A stretch of DNA of 7,956 nt from Microcaldota archaeon (GCA_023248665.1 JAHFEC010000020.1:1-7956); one strand, 5' to 3'; counted from the stretch's first letter, positions 1-5,083 are shown. Made by a program: numbers and translations. Notes: a model not told the origin generated them from the letters alone.

Positions 1-305
1 GCCTCACAAAACCGCTATCGGATTCCGGCATGGCAATCGCATTCGGCGATGGCGCGAACTTCAGTGGCATCTCGGACCAGCCGCTCAAAATCAGCAAAGT
101 GTTGCACAAGACCTACATTGATGTCAACGAGGAAGGCACCGAAGCGGCCGCAGTCACGGCTGTCTTCGTGGAAGCTGGCTCGGCCGCGCCCGGGCCGTCT
201 TCCCCGACGTTCCGCATGGAGGCCAACCACCCGTTCTTCTTCACCATCCAGGATGAGCAGAGCGGGGAAATCCTGTTCATGGGCACAATGAACGAGCCGG
301 GCTAG
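1..305 (+). CDS. Serpin family protease inhibitor, C-terminal part (5' end outside window)
   Basis: The frame is open from base 3 and ends at a TAG, giving about 100 C-terminal residues; the gene begins upstream of the window. The piece carries the serpin signature: the GANFSGIS-like segment before the inhibitory region, the reactive-loop hinge NEEGTEAAA with small residues at P15-P9, and the closing block with ANHPFFF and ILFMG before the C-terminal NEPG. Serpins are suicide inhibitors of serine (sometimes cysteine) proteases: cleavage of the loop inserts it into a beta-sheet and traps the enzyme. The intact Ala-rich hinge says this one is inhibitory. Aligned on the hinge with antithrombin, P1-P1' would be Gly-Ser, and the loop has no Arg or Lys, so an elastase- or subtilisin-like target is more likely than a trypsin-like one (inference). 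The stretch after P1' is Pro/Ser rich and a few residues longer than in antithrombin. Serpins are uncommon in archaea. Whether it is secreted cannot be seen. Confidence 0.93.
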   Translation, partial: LTKPLSDSGMAIAFGDGANFSGISDQPLKISKVLHKTYIDVNEEGTEAAAVTAVFVEAGSAAPGPSSPTFRMEANHPFFFTIQDEQSGEILFMGTMNEPG

Positions 306-329
306 ACAAACCGGGCACCATGAGCCAGC

Positions 330-364
330 CGGGCTGAACAAATCAGCCCGACTATCTGTTTTTT
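330..364 (+). terminator. Hairpin plus T-tract after the serpin gene
   Basis: A perfect 8-bp inverted repeat, CGGGCTGA (330-337) and TCAGCCCG (343-350) with loop ACAAA, is followed 8 bases later by TTTTTT (359-364). It starts 25 bases after the serpin stop. The T-tract alone would favour archaeal termination. The same TTTTTTAA lies about 25 bases before the ATG of the next gene and may double as its TATA element. Confidence 0.6.
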
Positions 365-387
365 AACCTCCCATCCGTTCTCTTCCC

Positions 388-1071
388 ATGGCTTCCCGCC
401 CTTCGAGATTCCGCGATGTCAAGGCCGTCCTTTTCGACATCGACGACACGCTCTTCCCTTCCAGCGATTTTTCCGCCCTCGCGCGCGAGAATGCGGTGCG
501 TGCCATGATTGACGCGGGCCTCGGGGCGTCCGAAAAACAGGTCCGGCGGGAATTGTCCGGGATCATCGCCTCGCGCGGCTCGAATGCCAGCGACCATTTC
601 AACCGGCTGGCCCGCCGTTTCGCCTGCCCCGACCGGGACCGCGTCGTCGCGGCCGGCATCGCGGCCTACCACGACACCAAGACCTCCATTTCGCCGTATC
701 CCAAGGCGGCCGAACTGCTGCTTTCCTTGCGCTCCAAGGGCTATCTCGTGCTCGTGGCCTCCGAAGGCGTGGCGCTCAAGCAGTGGGACAAGCTCATCCG
801 CCTCGGGCTGGACCCGCTCTTCCACCGCGTGTTCGTGACGAACGCATCGGGCCGGGGAAAGGACCCGGCATTCTACAAAGCCATCTGCCGCCAGCTCAAG
901 CTCCCCGCGAAAAAGGTGCTGATGGTCGGGGACAACCCGGCCAAGGACATCGCGCCCGCGCAGGCGGCCGGCCTGCGCGCCATCCGCGTGCTCACGGGAA
1001 GGCACAAGGCCGAGAAATCGAGGGCGGACCTTAGCGTGTCCGACCTTTCTAAAATCGGCCCCCTTCTTTGA
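388..1071 (+). CDS. HAD-superfamily hydrolase (phosphatase)
   Basis: A 227-residue soluble HAD-like phosphohydrolase with all four motifs. Motif I is FDIDDT, with the nucleophile Asp17 and acid/base Asp19. Motif II is the Ser in VASEG. Motif III is the Lys in GRGKDPAFY. Motif IV is GDNPAKD, with two acidic residues for Mg2+. The helical stretch between motifs I and II (roughly residues 25-110) is a C1-type cap, as in phosphoglycolate / haloacid-dehalogenase-like phosphatases; the length fits. The overall look, including the GDNPAKDI block, resembles the archaeal TIGR02253-like group, whose substrates vary, so no substrate is assigned. The ATG at 388 has no Shine-Dalgarno sequence but has a TTTTTTAA element about 25 bases upstream, as expected for a leaderless archaeal mRNA. 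It follows the serpin gene on the same strand after a terminator-like hairpin, so it is probably a separate unit. Confidence 0.9.
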   Translation: MASRPSRFRDVKAVLFDIDDTLFPSSDFSALARENAVRAMIDAGLGASEKQVRRELSGIIASRGSNASDHFNRLARRFACPDRDRVVAAGIAAYHDTKTSISPYPKAAELLLSLRSKGYLVLVASEGVALKQWDKLIRLGLDPLFHRVFVTNASGRGKDPAFYKAICRQLKLPAKKVLMVGDNPAKDIAPAQAAGLRAIRVLTGRHKAEKSRADLSVSDLSKIGPLL

Positions 1072-1151
1072 TTCTTCGACGGCCCGCCGGCCCCGCACCC
1101 CCATTATTTTTGTTCGGTCCGCCCTTTTTCACCTGCCGAATCATATGCAAA

Positions 1152-1160
1152 CATTTTAAA
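1152..1160 (+). promoter_or_regulatory. TATA box of the surface sensor/HTH gene
   Basis: CATTTTAAA lies 24-32 bases before the ATG at 1184, the distance expected for an archaeal TATA box when transcription begins at or next to the start codon. No Shine-Dalgarno sequence is present, which agrees with a leaderless transcript. The preceding ATGCAAA could hold the BRE purines. Confidence 0.6.
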
Positions 1161-1183
1161 GCGCCAAAAATCCCATTCTCGAC

Positions 1184-2710
1184 ATGAAAACCCCCCTTTT
1201 TCACGCCCTCGTCTGCCTTCTGCTGGCCGCTTCCCTATTCGCGGCCACGGGTCCGATCTACCTGATTCCCGCCGGAGCGGCGGACCAATACGTGCTCGCC
1301 TTCCAATCGGATGTCAATTACACCTTCTCCACCTCTCCTAACATGAGCACAGACGCCGTCGACTGGCTGGTGCCGCAGGCCCTGGTGTCCAAGAACCGCA
1401 CGATGTTCGGCCCAATAGAAGTGCCAAAGCGAATCATCAACAACCATCTTCTTGTCTACCAGACCGATCCAATGCAAATCAACCTCCCGACGAGTTTCGC
1501 GCCCGAATCAAACTGCTCGCCTTCCACCTACCGCCTCGCGCCTATTTCCATCCCGTCGCGCATTGAGTATTTCGAGGTGCCGGCCAACGTCAGCTGTTCG
1601 CCGGCCCCCCGCGTGCAAATCTATATGCAAACCACCAGCGTGAACTTCTCCTATTTGGAAGGTCCCTCGCACAACGACATCGATGCCGTGTGCGATAATT
1701 TCTACTGCTACATGCGCACCCCGCTCGTCCCGAACGGCACCGTCGCCCTCTCGCGCACCAATCCTTCCATGGCGGAGTTCGACTTCTCCGAGCCGCATCT
1801 GGTGGCGGCTGAACTGATTCGCCTTTCCTCCATGGGCGTTATCGAGGGCGTGCCCCAGCAGGACGCGCTCTCGGTTGCGGCGGCCTTCTCCGTCTCCAGC
1901 CCATGGAGCGGCTTCAGTTCCAACGCCGGTTCGGTGGTAGTCGGCTACACGCCCCCAACCATCTGGCCAGGCAATGACTCCTCTTGGCAGCGCCAGCCGG
2001 GCCGCTATGTCGCCCTCTGGGGCCTCAAGCCGCTCGTGTTGCCCCCGGTGGCTCCCGCCCGGCCTGCCGTTTCCGAAGCTATTGTCCCAGCTTCCCCGCC
2101 CATCAATCCATCCGCATCCGGCAATCCATCCGCATCCGGCAATCCATCTGCGGGCGGCGCGCCGCCTTCCGGCCCGACCAACATCTCCGCCCCGAATGAA
2201 GTTCCTGTCGCCCCCTTCCCGCCCGCCGCCCCCGCGGCCGGCCAAGTTTCCGCCACCCCGCCCGAGCCGGGCGTCCAAACCAACGAGGCTCCTGTCCGCG
2301 CTTACGAGCCGGCCAAACCTGCCGGCCTCTCCGAGCAGGCCCAATCCGCCGTCTCCTCCATGCCCTGGTGGCTCGCCCCCATCCTCGTCGCCGGACTGGG
2401 CGCCTTCTTCGCGGCGGTGATGATGTTCTACTACCGTCCGCGCCCGACGGGCCCGGCGCCGGAGATGATCGAGCTTTCGGAGTCGCGCGTGGCCATCTTG
2501 CAGGATCTGGAAGTGGCCGACCGCATCCCGACCGACATTGCCCTGCGCATCAACAAGAGCAAATCCACGGTGGTCGAGCACCTCGACGGCCTGTGCCGGC
2601 AGGGCTTCGTGCAGAGAGTCGAGGAGCCGGGCAAGAAGTTCGTCTACTACCGGCTCACGCAGGCGGGGCGCGTGCTTCTTCTTCGCCGGCGGTCGGCGAT
2701 TGCGCAGTAA
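1184..2710 (+). CDS. Membrane-anchored transcriptional regulator: extracellular domain, one TM helix, cytoplasmic winged HTH
   Basis: This 508-residue protein starts with a signal peptide (MKTPLF, then a Leu/Ala core, likely cut near residue 21). Residues 22-290 form a secreted, beta-rich domain with several N-x-S/T sites and four or more Cys (for example in NCSPS, VSCSP and VCDNFYC). Residues 290-390 are a Pro/Ser/Ala/Gly linker with NPSASG repeats. One membrane helix spans about 395-417 (from PWWLAP to FYYRPR), followed by a positive stop. Residues 430-508 are a MarR/ArsR-like winged HTH: RVAILQDL, the helix-turn-helix IPTDIALRINKSKSTVVEHL, then the wing with YYRLTQAGR. The topology puts the sensor outside and the DNA-binding part inside, so it may be a one-component signal transducer acting from the membrane, or freed by proteolysis. 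The outside domain is not recognised and no ligand is proposed. Similar domain orders are common in archaea. No operon partner is evident. Confidence 0.85.
   Translation: MKTPLFHALVCLLLAASLFAATGPIYLIPAGAADQYVLAFQSDVNYTFSTSPNMSTDAVDWLVPQALVSKNRTMFGPIEVPKRIINNHLLVYQTDPMQINLPTSFAPESNCSPSTYRLAPISIPSRIEYFEVPANVSCSPAPRVQIYMQTTSVNFSYLEGPSHNDIDAVCDNFYCYMRTPLVPNGTVALSRTNPSMAEFDFSEPHLVAAELIRLSSMGVIEGVPQQDALSVAAAFSVSSPWSGFSSNAGSVVVGYTPPTIWPGNDSSWQRQPGRYVALWGLKPLVLPPVAPARPAVSEAIVPASPPINPSASGNPSASGNPSAGGAPPSGPTNISAPNEVPVAPFPPAAPAAGQVSATPPEPGVQTNEAPVRAYEPAKPAGLSEQAQSAVSSMPWWLAPILVAGLGAFFAAVMMFYYRPRPTGPAPEMIELSESRVAILQDLEVADRIPTDIALRINKSKSTVVEHLDGLCRQGFVQRVEEPGKKFVYYRLTQAGRVLLLRRRSAIAQ
2105..2158 (+). repeat. 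18-bp tandem repeat in the linker (three copies, the last degenerate)
   Basis: The unit AATCCATCCGCATCCGGC occurs at 2105-2122 and 2123-2140 exactly. A diverged third copy is at 2141-2158. It encodes NPSASG-NPSASG-NPSAGG in the extracellular linker of the surrounding gene. Copy number probably varies between strains and would change linker length without shifting the frame. Confidence 0.9.
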
Positions 2711-2868
2711 TTTTTTCAAAACAAAGACCGGGCTTAATACAAAAAGTTAGATTTTACTATCTCCACGACGTTGAATGCTCATCAAACTCCTTATTCCTCT
2801 TATCATCCACCCGTTTAATCCCGTTCGTTTACCATCCATTATTATTTTTTACTATTGAATGACCTAAT

Positions 2869-2874
2869 GAGGTG
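2869..2874 (+). promoter_or_regulatory. Strong ribosome binding site (GAGGTG) of the 90-residue membrane protein
   Basis: GAGGTG ends 5 bases before the ATG at 2880. The leaderless-looking genes on the GC-rich side lack such a site, so this marks a different expression style in the AT-rich block. Confidence 0.65.
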
Positions 2875-2879
2875 TCTAA

Positions 2880-3152
2880 ATGGGAGATGCACCAAAAGAG
2901 CCAAAAAAAGAAGAAAAACAGGAAATAAATGGGTCTGTAAGCTGGTTTGAAAATCGAAAAAAGGATATATTTCAACTTGGAGCGTTTCTATCCGTAATCT
3001 ATGCTTGTAGCTATATCCCCAAGCAAGTCTTGGAAAATGGAGTGCCGCTCTATCTCGCCGTTCTACAGACATTATTTGGGTGTTTTATATTAGCTTACTT
3101 ATTCTTCGCTATTTGGGATGCGTATAAGCAAAGGTTTGGCCCGAGAGAGTGA
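2880..3152 (+). CDS. Small two-helix membrane protein, unknown function
   Basis: The protein has 90 residues: a charged N-terminus rich in Lys and Glu (residues 5-16), a Trp/Lys linker, then two hydrophobic helices at about 31-46 and 55-79, and a short basic tail. I do not recognise a family. The start is well supported by GAGGTG five bases upstream. It is the first gene of a tight cassette: its TGA overlaps the GTG of the next ORF (GTGA), which in turn overlaps the 126-residue gene. Base composition is much AT-richer than the genes before 2710 (many AAA, ATA and TTA codons), suggesting acquisition. It may form a membrane complex with its two neighbours (inference). Confidence 0.75.
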   Translation: MGDAPKEPKKEEKQEINGSVSWFENRKKDIFQLGAFLSVIYACSYIPKQVLENGVPLYLAVLQTLFGCFILAYLFFAIWDAYKQRFGPRE

Positions 3153-3247
3153 CTAAAGTAGATGGCGCAATAGGTTTATTCTTTTTTGGGTTTTTTGCTG
3201 GAGGTATATCAATACCTCTAAAAACTTTTACTCAAAAAGAGAACTGA
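3149..3247 (+). CDS. Putative 32-residue single-helix membrane micropeptide (GTG start)
   Basis: This short reading frame begins with GTG overlapping the previous stop (GTGA at 3149-3152) and ends with TGA overlapping the next ATG (TGATG at 3245-3249). It encodes a short polar start (MTKVDGA), a hydrophobic run IGLFFFGFFAGGISIPL that could just cross a membrane, and a polar tail ending QKEN. The overlaps at both ends are typical of translational coupling and fill the whole gap between two membrane-protein genes, so this is likely a real third member of the cassette rather than spacer. No strong Shine-Dalgarno sequence is seen, which fits re-initiation. No family is recognised. The alternative is a 94-base spacer that happens to be open. 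Confidence 0.55.
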   Translation: MTKVDGAIGLFFFGFFAGGISIPLKTFTQKEN

Positions 3248-3627
3248 TGGAGATACGGAAGCTCGACATAATCTGCCTTGGGATTGCCCTTGGGTTAACA
3301 GCATCCATAATCGGTATGTTTCTTAACGTATTTAATCCGCCGTATGGGGTATATACGCAAACCTACTGTTGCCTCCCATCTGTGATTTTTTTCATGGTAG
3401 CGGGTGTAATTGTTAAATCTGGTCTGATTTGTCCGCATTGCTTATCTTTCTTTTCGATGCATAAGATAAACGAAGAAGTCGAGGCCGATGTTCCAAAAAC
3501 TGAAACTGGAAGAGATGAACAGGGATATTATAAGAACAATTACCTCGTTCGGCATGTCTTGGAAACGTTTGAGTGTTCAAAATGCGGAGGACGATATACC
3601 GAGTCTAAGAGGAAAGTATTCCGTTAA
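3247..3627 (+). CDS. Membrane protein with two helices and a C-terminal split zinc-ribbon-like domain
   Basis: A 126-residue protein. Hydrophobic helices lie at about 8-29 and 42-58. After them comes a cytoplasmic-looking segment with two CxxC knuckles: CPHC (62-65) and CSKC (110-113, followed by GGRY), 44 residues apart. The pair would bind one zinc as a zinc ribbon, with His64 as a possible extra ligand. A further CC pair (41-42) sits at the start of helix 2. The tail is basic (SKRKVFR). I know of no named family. Its ATG overlaps the stop of the 32-residue ORF by one base, so the three genes are probably translated together. The AT-rich composition matches that cassette. Confidence 0.75.
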   Translation: MEIRKLDIICLGIALGLTASIIGMFLNVFNPPYGVYTQTYCCLPSVIFFMVAGVIVKSGLICPHCLSFFSMHKINEEVEADVPKTETGRDEQGYYKNNYLVRHVLETFECSKCGGRYTESKRKVFR

Positions 3628-3670
3628 TTAAAACTAGAGGGCGTAATAAATTTTGTTGAAACTCCATAAA

Positions 3671-3695
3671 AGCCATGCCTGTCATAAGGCTGGCT
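3671..3695 (+). other. Stem-loop ahead of the 35-residue ORF
   Basis: AGCCA and GCCT (3671-3680, T3676 bulged) pair with AGGC and TGGCT (3687-3695) around a 6-base loop, giving nine base pairs. It sits between the membrane cassette and the small ORF at 3711. No T-tract follows, so it is not a plain terminator. It could cap the upstream mRNA or shape the leader of the small ORF. Confidence 0.4.
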
Positions 3696-3710
3696 ATATA
3701 GAGGGACAAC

Positions 3711-3818
3711 ATGGAAACGATGAATTTGGAAGAAGCCAAAGCTCGGCTCAAGAAAAACAACCTCAAGGACGCCAAGGGCATCGAGGATGCTCTTACCACC
3801 AATAAAACCTCAAACTGA
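3711..3818 (+). CDS. Possible 35-residue helical protein or gene remnant
   Basis: The ATG is preceded by GAGGGA (3701-3706), four bases away, a usable Shine-Dalgarno sequence. The product is highly charged and helical: METMNLEEAKARLKKNN, then LKDAKGIEDALTTNKTSN. It reads like the start of a small alpha-helical protein, and its codon use is GC-richer than the surrounding AT-rich DNA. It could be a true micropeptide or the front end of a truncated gene. No family is recognised. Confidence 0.4.
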   Translation: METMNLEEAKARLKKNNLKDAKGIEDALTTNKTSN

Positions 3819-3978
3819 CAAATTTTAACTCAAATGTTAGCGGTTAGGGGGGTGGTAAAATATCAGCATAAAAAGCATTCCTAGAAATTTATACGTTCAA
3901 CGATACTTTAGGCTGCTTTCTACCCCCCGATGAATCACCCACAAGAAATATCTGAAGATATAAAATTAGTCGGCTTGC
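3819..3978. other. AT-rich intergenic stretch with a distant G-run/C-run inverted repeat
   Basis: No convincing gene. GGGGGGT (3847-3853) can pair with ACCCCCC (3922-3928) across 68 bases, and ATATCT-GA-AGATAT (3948-3961) is a near-palindrome that may end transcription of the minus-strand gene finishing at 3979. A TATA-like AAATTTATA (3885-3893) lies inside the large loop. An untranslated RNA is possible but not shown. Confidence 0.35.
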
Positions 3979-4503
3979 TCACGATTTCAGGTGCCTCTTT
4001 CTTCTCTCAAGAGCTTTCAGTCTTATCTGCGCCGTTTTGTCCAGCAAGGCAAAATAGTCCTGCATCTTGGGGTTTCTCTCCGGCTGCCTCAATCCCTTGA
4101 AGGTTTGAAGGGCAACGCGGTGTGCGATGCAATCTTTTCCAACCTGCCCGAACTGGATGTTTTTCGGGTTTATTTTCAACCCGTTGAATTTTGAAAACAG
4201 GTAGAGAAGTATGTCCCGTATCTGCTGGTCCTGCTCTGCATACTCCTTGTCTATCACAACCAAATCCTCCTCGCGCAGTATATGGCGTATCGTAAGAAAA
4301 AGGGTGTAGGAAAAAAGGCGGATAGTCCTTTGCTTTTTTGAGCAGTTTTTCAATTGGTCGAAAGACCCGAGGCTCCTTAAGACAAGATTTTTCTCAGAAT
4401 GTTCAATCCTTGAGCTGAAGGCAACCCCGTTGATGTCCACTCCGAGGGCAGTGCAGGTATGGCTTTCCCATTTTCCGCTCTGGTCAATTTCTATTTTTAC
4501 CAT
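3979..4503 (-). CDS. Conserved-looking archaeal protein of 174 residues, possibly RNase H-like fold
   Basis: The protein begins with a beta-strand carrying an acidic residue (VKIEIDQSGK, Asp7). In the middle is the strand LVVIDKEY (Asp85, Glu87), and towards the end the strand and turn IQFGQVGKD (116-124) followed by His128. This spacing of acidic residues on strands, ahead of a G-K-x-x-x-A-H turn, recalls RNase H-fold nucleases and their inactive relatives; this is inference, not a family match. The C-terminus is basic and helical (KALERRKRHLKS), suited to nucleic-acid contact. It is the only minus-strand protein in the AT-rich block. The TTTTAATT element 20-28 bases upstream of the ATG suggests a leaderless start. 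Alternatively, transcription begins near 4638 and includes the structured RNA described separately. Confidence 0.7.
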   Translation of the reverse strand: MVKIEIDQSGKWESHTCTALGVDINGVAFSSRIEHSEKNLVLRSLGSFDQLKNCSKKQRTIRLFSYTLFLTIRHILREEDLVVIDKEYAEQDQQIRDILLYLFSKFNGLKINPKNIQFGQVGKDCIAHRVALQTFKGLRQPERNPKMQDYFALLDKTAQIRLKALERRKRHLKS

Positions 4504-4522
4504 GTGAAAATAAGCGGTGTAG

Positions 4523-4530
4523 AATTAAAA
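4523..4530 (-). promoter_or_regulatory. TATA-like box of the 174-residue gene
   Basis: On the minus strand TTTTAATT lies 20-28 bases before the ATG at 4503, a leaderless archaeal layout. The same T-rich bases directly follow the structured RNA at 4537-4638 and could equally serve as its termination tract. Confidence 0.45.
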
Positions 4531-4536
4531 TAGAAA

Positions 4537-4638
4537 TGCGTGGGCAGTGGGAGTTTCACCCACTCAATGGGGCCTCCAGAGACGATAGCCAGCTCCAAAG
4601 GAGTAGTGCACTATCATGCGGAAGGCTCAGCACACGCA
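4537..4638 (-). ncRNA. Candidate structured RNA (three-way junction), small RNA or leader of the 174-residue gene
   Basis: Five helices nest without conflict. P1 is TGCGTG (4633-4638, minus) with CACGCA (4537-4542). One arm is AGTGGG/CCCACT (4546-4551 with 4559-4564). The other arm is built from GCCTTCC/GGAGGC (4620-4626 with 4572-4577, one bulged base), then GATAG/CTATC (4584-4588 with 4611-4615), then CTCC/GGAG (4593-4596 with 4600-4603) around a three-base loop. A TATA box (TTTATATATA, near 4656-4666) lies 20-28 bases before P1 on the minus strand, so transcription would start at the first base of the fold. T-rich sequence (4523-4536) follows it. No known RNA family is recognised; it is not a tRNA or 5S rRNA. 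It may be an independent RNA or a riboswitch-like leader. Confidence 0.45.
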
Positions 4639-4655
4639 GATAAAACGGCTCGGAC

Positions 4656-4666
4656 TGTATATATAA
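4656..4666 (-). promoter_or_regulatory. TATA box upstream of the structured RNA
   Basis: TTTATATATAC on the minus strand sits about 23-25 bases before 4638, where the closing helix of the candidate RNA begins. The element is nearly symmetric, so plus-strand use is also possible, though no plus-strand gene follows. Confidence 0.5.
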
Positions 4667-4685
4667 AGATAACGCCGAAAGCCGG

Positions 4686-4713
4686 ATTGGCATATAAATA
4701 TTTGCCAATTTTT
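4686..4713 (+). other. 7-bp inverted repeat enclosing a TATA-like core, followed by T-tract
   Basis: ATTGGCA (4686-4692) and TGCCAAT (4703-4709) are perfect inverted copies around TATAAATATT, and TTTTT follows at 4709-4713. Read as RNA it is a plus-strand terminator. Read as DNA it is a symmetric operator around a TATA box. The sequence cannot decide between these. Confidence 0.4.
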
Positions 4714-4734
4714 CGCATTTTTTTGGAATATAAG

Positions 4735-4802
4735 CGCCTTGGCCGGGACGCGCAGGCGAAGCCTGACGCGGCTTTTTGCCCGCAGGCAAAATAGGCCAAG
4801 GC
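4735..4802 (-). other. tRNA-Asp-like element: acceptor sequences of tRNA-Asp around two foreign hairpins
   Basis: On the minus strand this 68-nt element begins with GCCTTGG, identical to the 5' acceptor strand of the adjacent tRNA-Asp. It ends with TCCCGGCCAAGGCG, identical over 14 bases to that tRNA's T-stem 3' strand, acceptor 3' strand and discriminator G. Its ends pair over nine bp (4794-4802 with 4736-4744). Between them are two perfect hairpins: TTTTGCC-TGCG-GGCAAAA (4774-4791), and CAGGC-TTC-GCCTG extended by CGCG/CGCG with one bulged base (within 4749-4770). No D-loop, anticodon loop or T-loop can be made, so it is not a working tRNA. It starts 13 bases after the 3' end of tRNA-Asp. 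It may be a decayed tRNA copy, a tRNA mimic, or an attachment-site duplication. Confidence 0.6.
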
Positions 4803-4815
4803 TGAGCGAAGCGAA

Positions 4816-4888
4816 CGCCTTGGCCGGGATTCGAACCCGGGTTACCGCCGTGACAGGGCAGAGTGCTAGACCACTACACTACCAAGGC
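4816..4888 (-). tRNA. tRNA-Asp (GTC)
   Basis: A complete 73-nt cloverleaf without intron. The acceptor is GCCTTGG/CCAAGGC with discriminator G73, as expected for Asp. The D stem is GTGT/GCAC. The anticodon stem is CTGCC/GGCGG with loop CTGTCAC, giving anticodon GTC. The variable loop has four bases. The T arm is CCGGG-TTCGAAT-CCCGG. CCA is not encoded (TTC follows). It lies 68 bases downstream of tRNA-Tyr on the same strand and could be co-transcribed or use TTTAAAAG near 4937-4944. The 3' acceptor strand can also pair with GCCTTGGCC at 4794-4802, followed by TATTTT, forming a terminator-like hairpin that would compete with the acceptor stem. Confidence 0.95.
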
Positions 4889-4971
4889 ATAGCAGAACAA
4901 TTCCTGCCAGCCGACTTACTAATTACGGTCCTTTATTCTTTTAAATGATTATTAATTCCCGCGAGTGTGAT

Positions 4972-5062
4972 TTGTTCGGCTCTTTCTTCCGGGTTTTGAG
5001 GATCCAGCCTCGGCTTCTTTCTTTTTCCGGGGTTTTTCTTTCTCGCAAGAAAGAAAAAGCCC
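4972..5062 (-). other. tRNA-Tyr intron 2, 91 nt, inside the T-loop (58/59)
   Basis: The T-loop reads TTCAA, then 91 bases, then AT before CACAC; splicing gives the standard TTCAAAT loop. Exon GTTC (53-56) pairs with intron GAAC. The bulges are AA|G and AA|A. Beyond the 5' bulge GGCT pairs with AGCC, and that helix can continue for 13 bp (with wobbles) through the purine/pyrimidine tracts. The base next to the 3' bulge does not pair ideally, so the motif is slightly relaxed. An alternative hairpin, GGG-TTTTTCTTTCT with AGAAAGAAAAA-CCC, could compete. Confidence 0.85.
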
Positions 5063-5083
5063 TTGAACACACAACATCCTGAT

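Noticed and set aside
352..1104. Minus-strand open frame opposite the HAD gene
   Set aside because: The HAD motifs are all on the plus strand; the antisense product has no recognisable domain.
2105..2158. CRISPR-like array
   Set aside because: The repeats are contiguous 18-bp units in frame within a gene, with no spacers.
1508..2719. Minus-strand open frame (403 codons) opposite the HTH gene
   Set aside because: It is a low-complexity Arg/Gly/His product antisense to a gene with signal peptide, membrane helix and HTH, so a composition artefact.
4537..4638. 5S rRNA or tRNA
   Set aside because: There is a three-way junction, but none of the conserved 5S loop sequences, no TTCRA T-loop and no anticodon arm.
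4540..4794. 84-codon plus-strand ORF over the structured RNA region
   Set aside because: It has no ribosome site, spans the inverted repeats and half of the tRNA-like element, and has mixed composition. I favour RNA structure, though a conserved peptide would overturn this.
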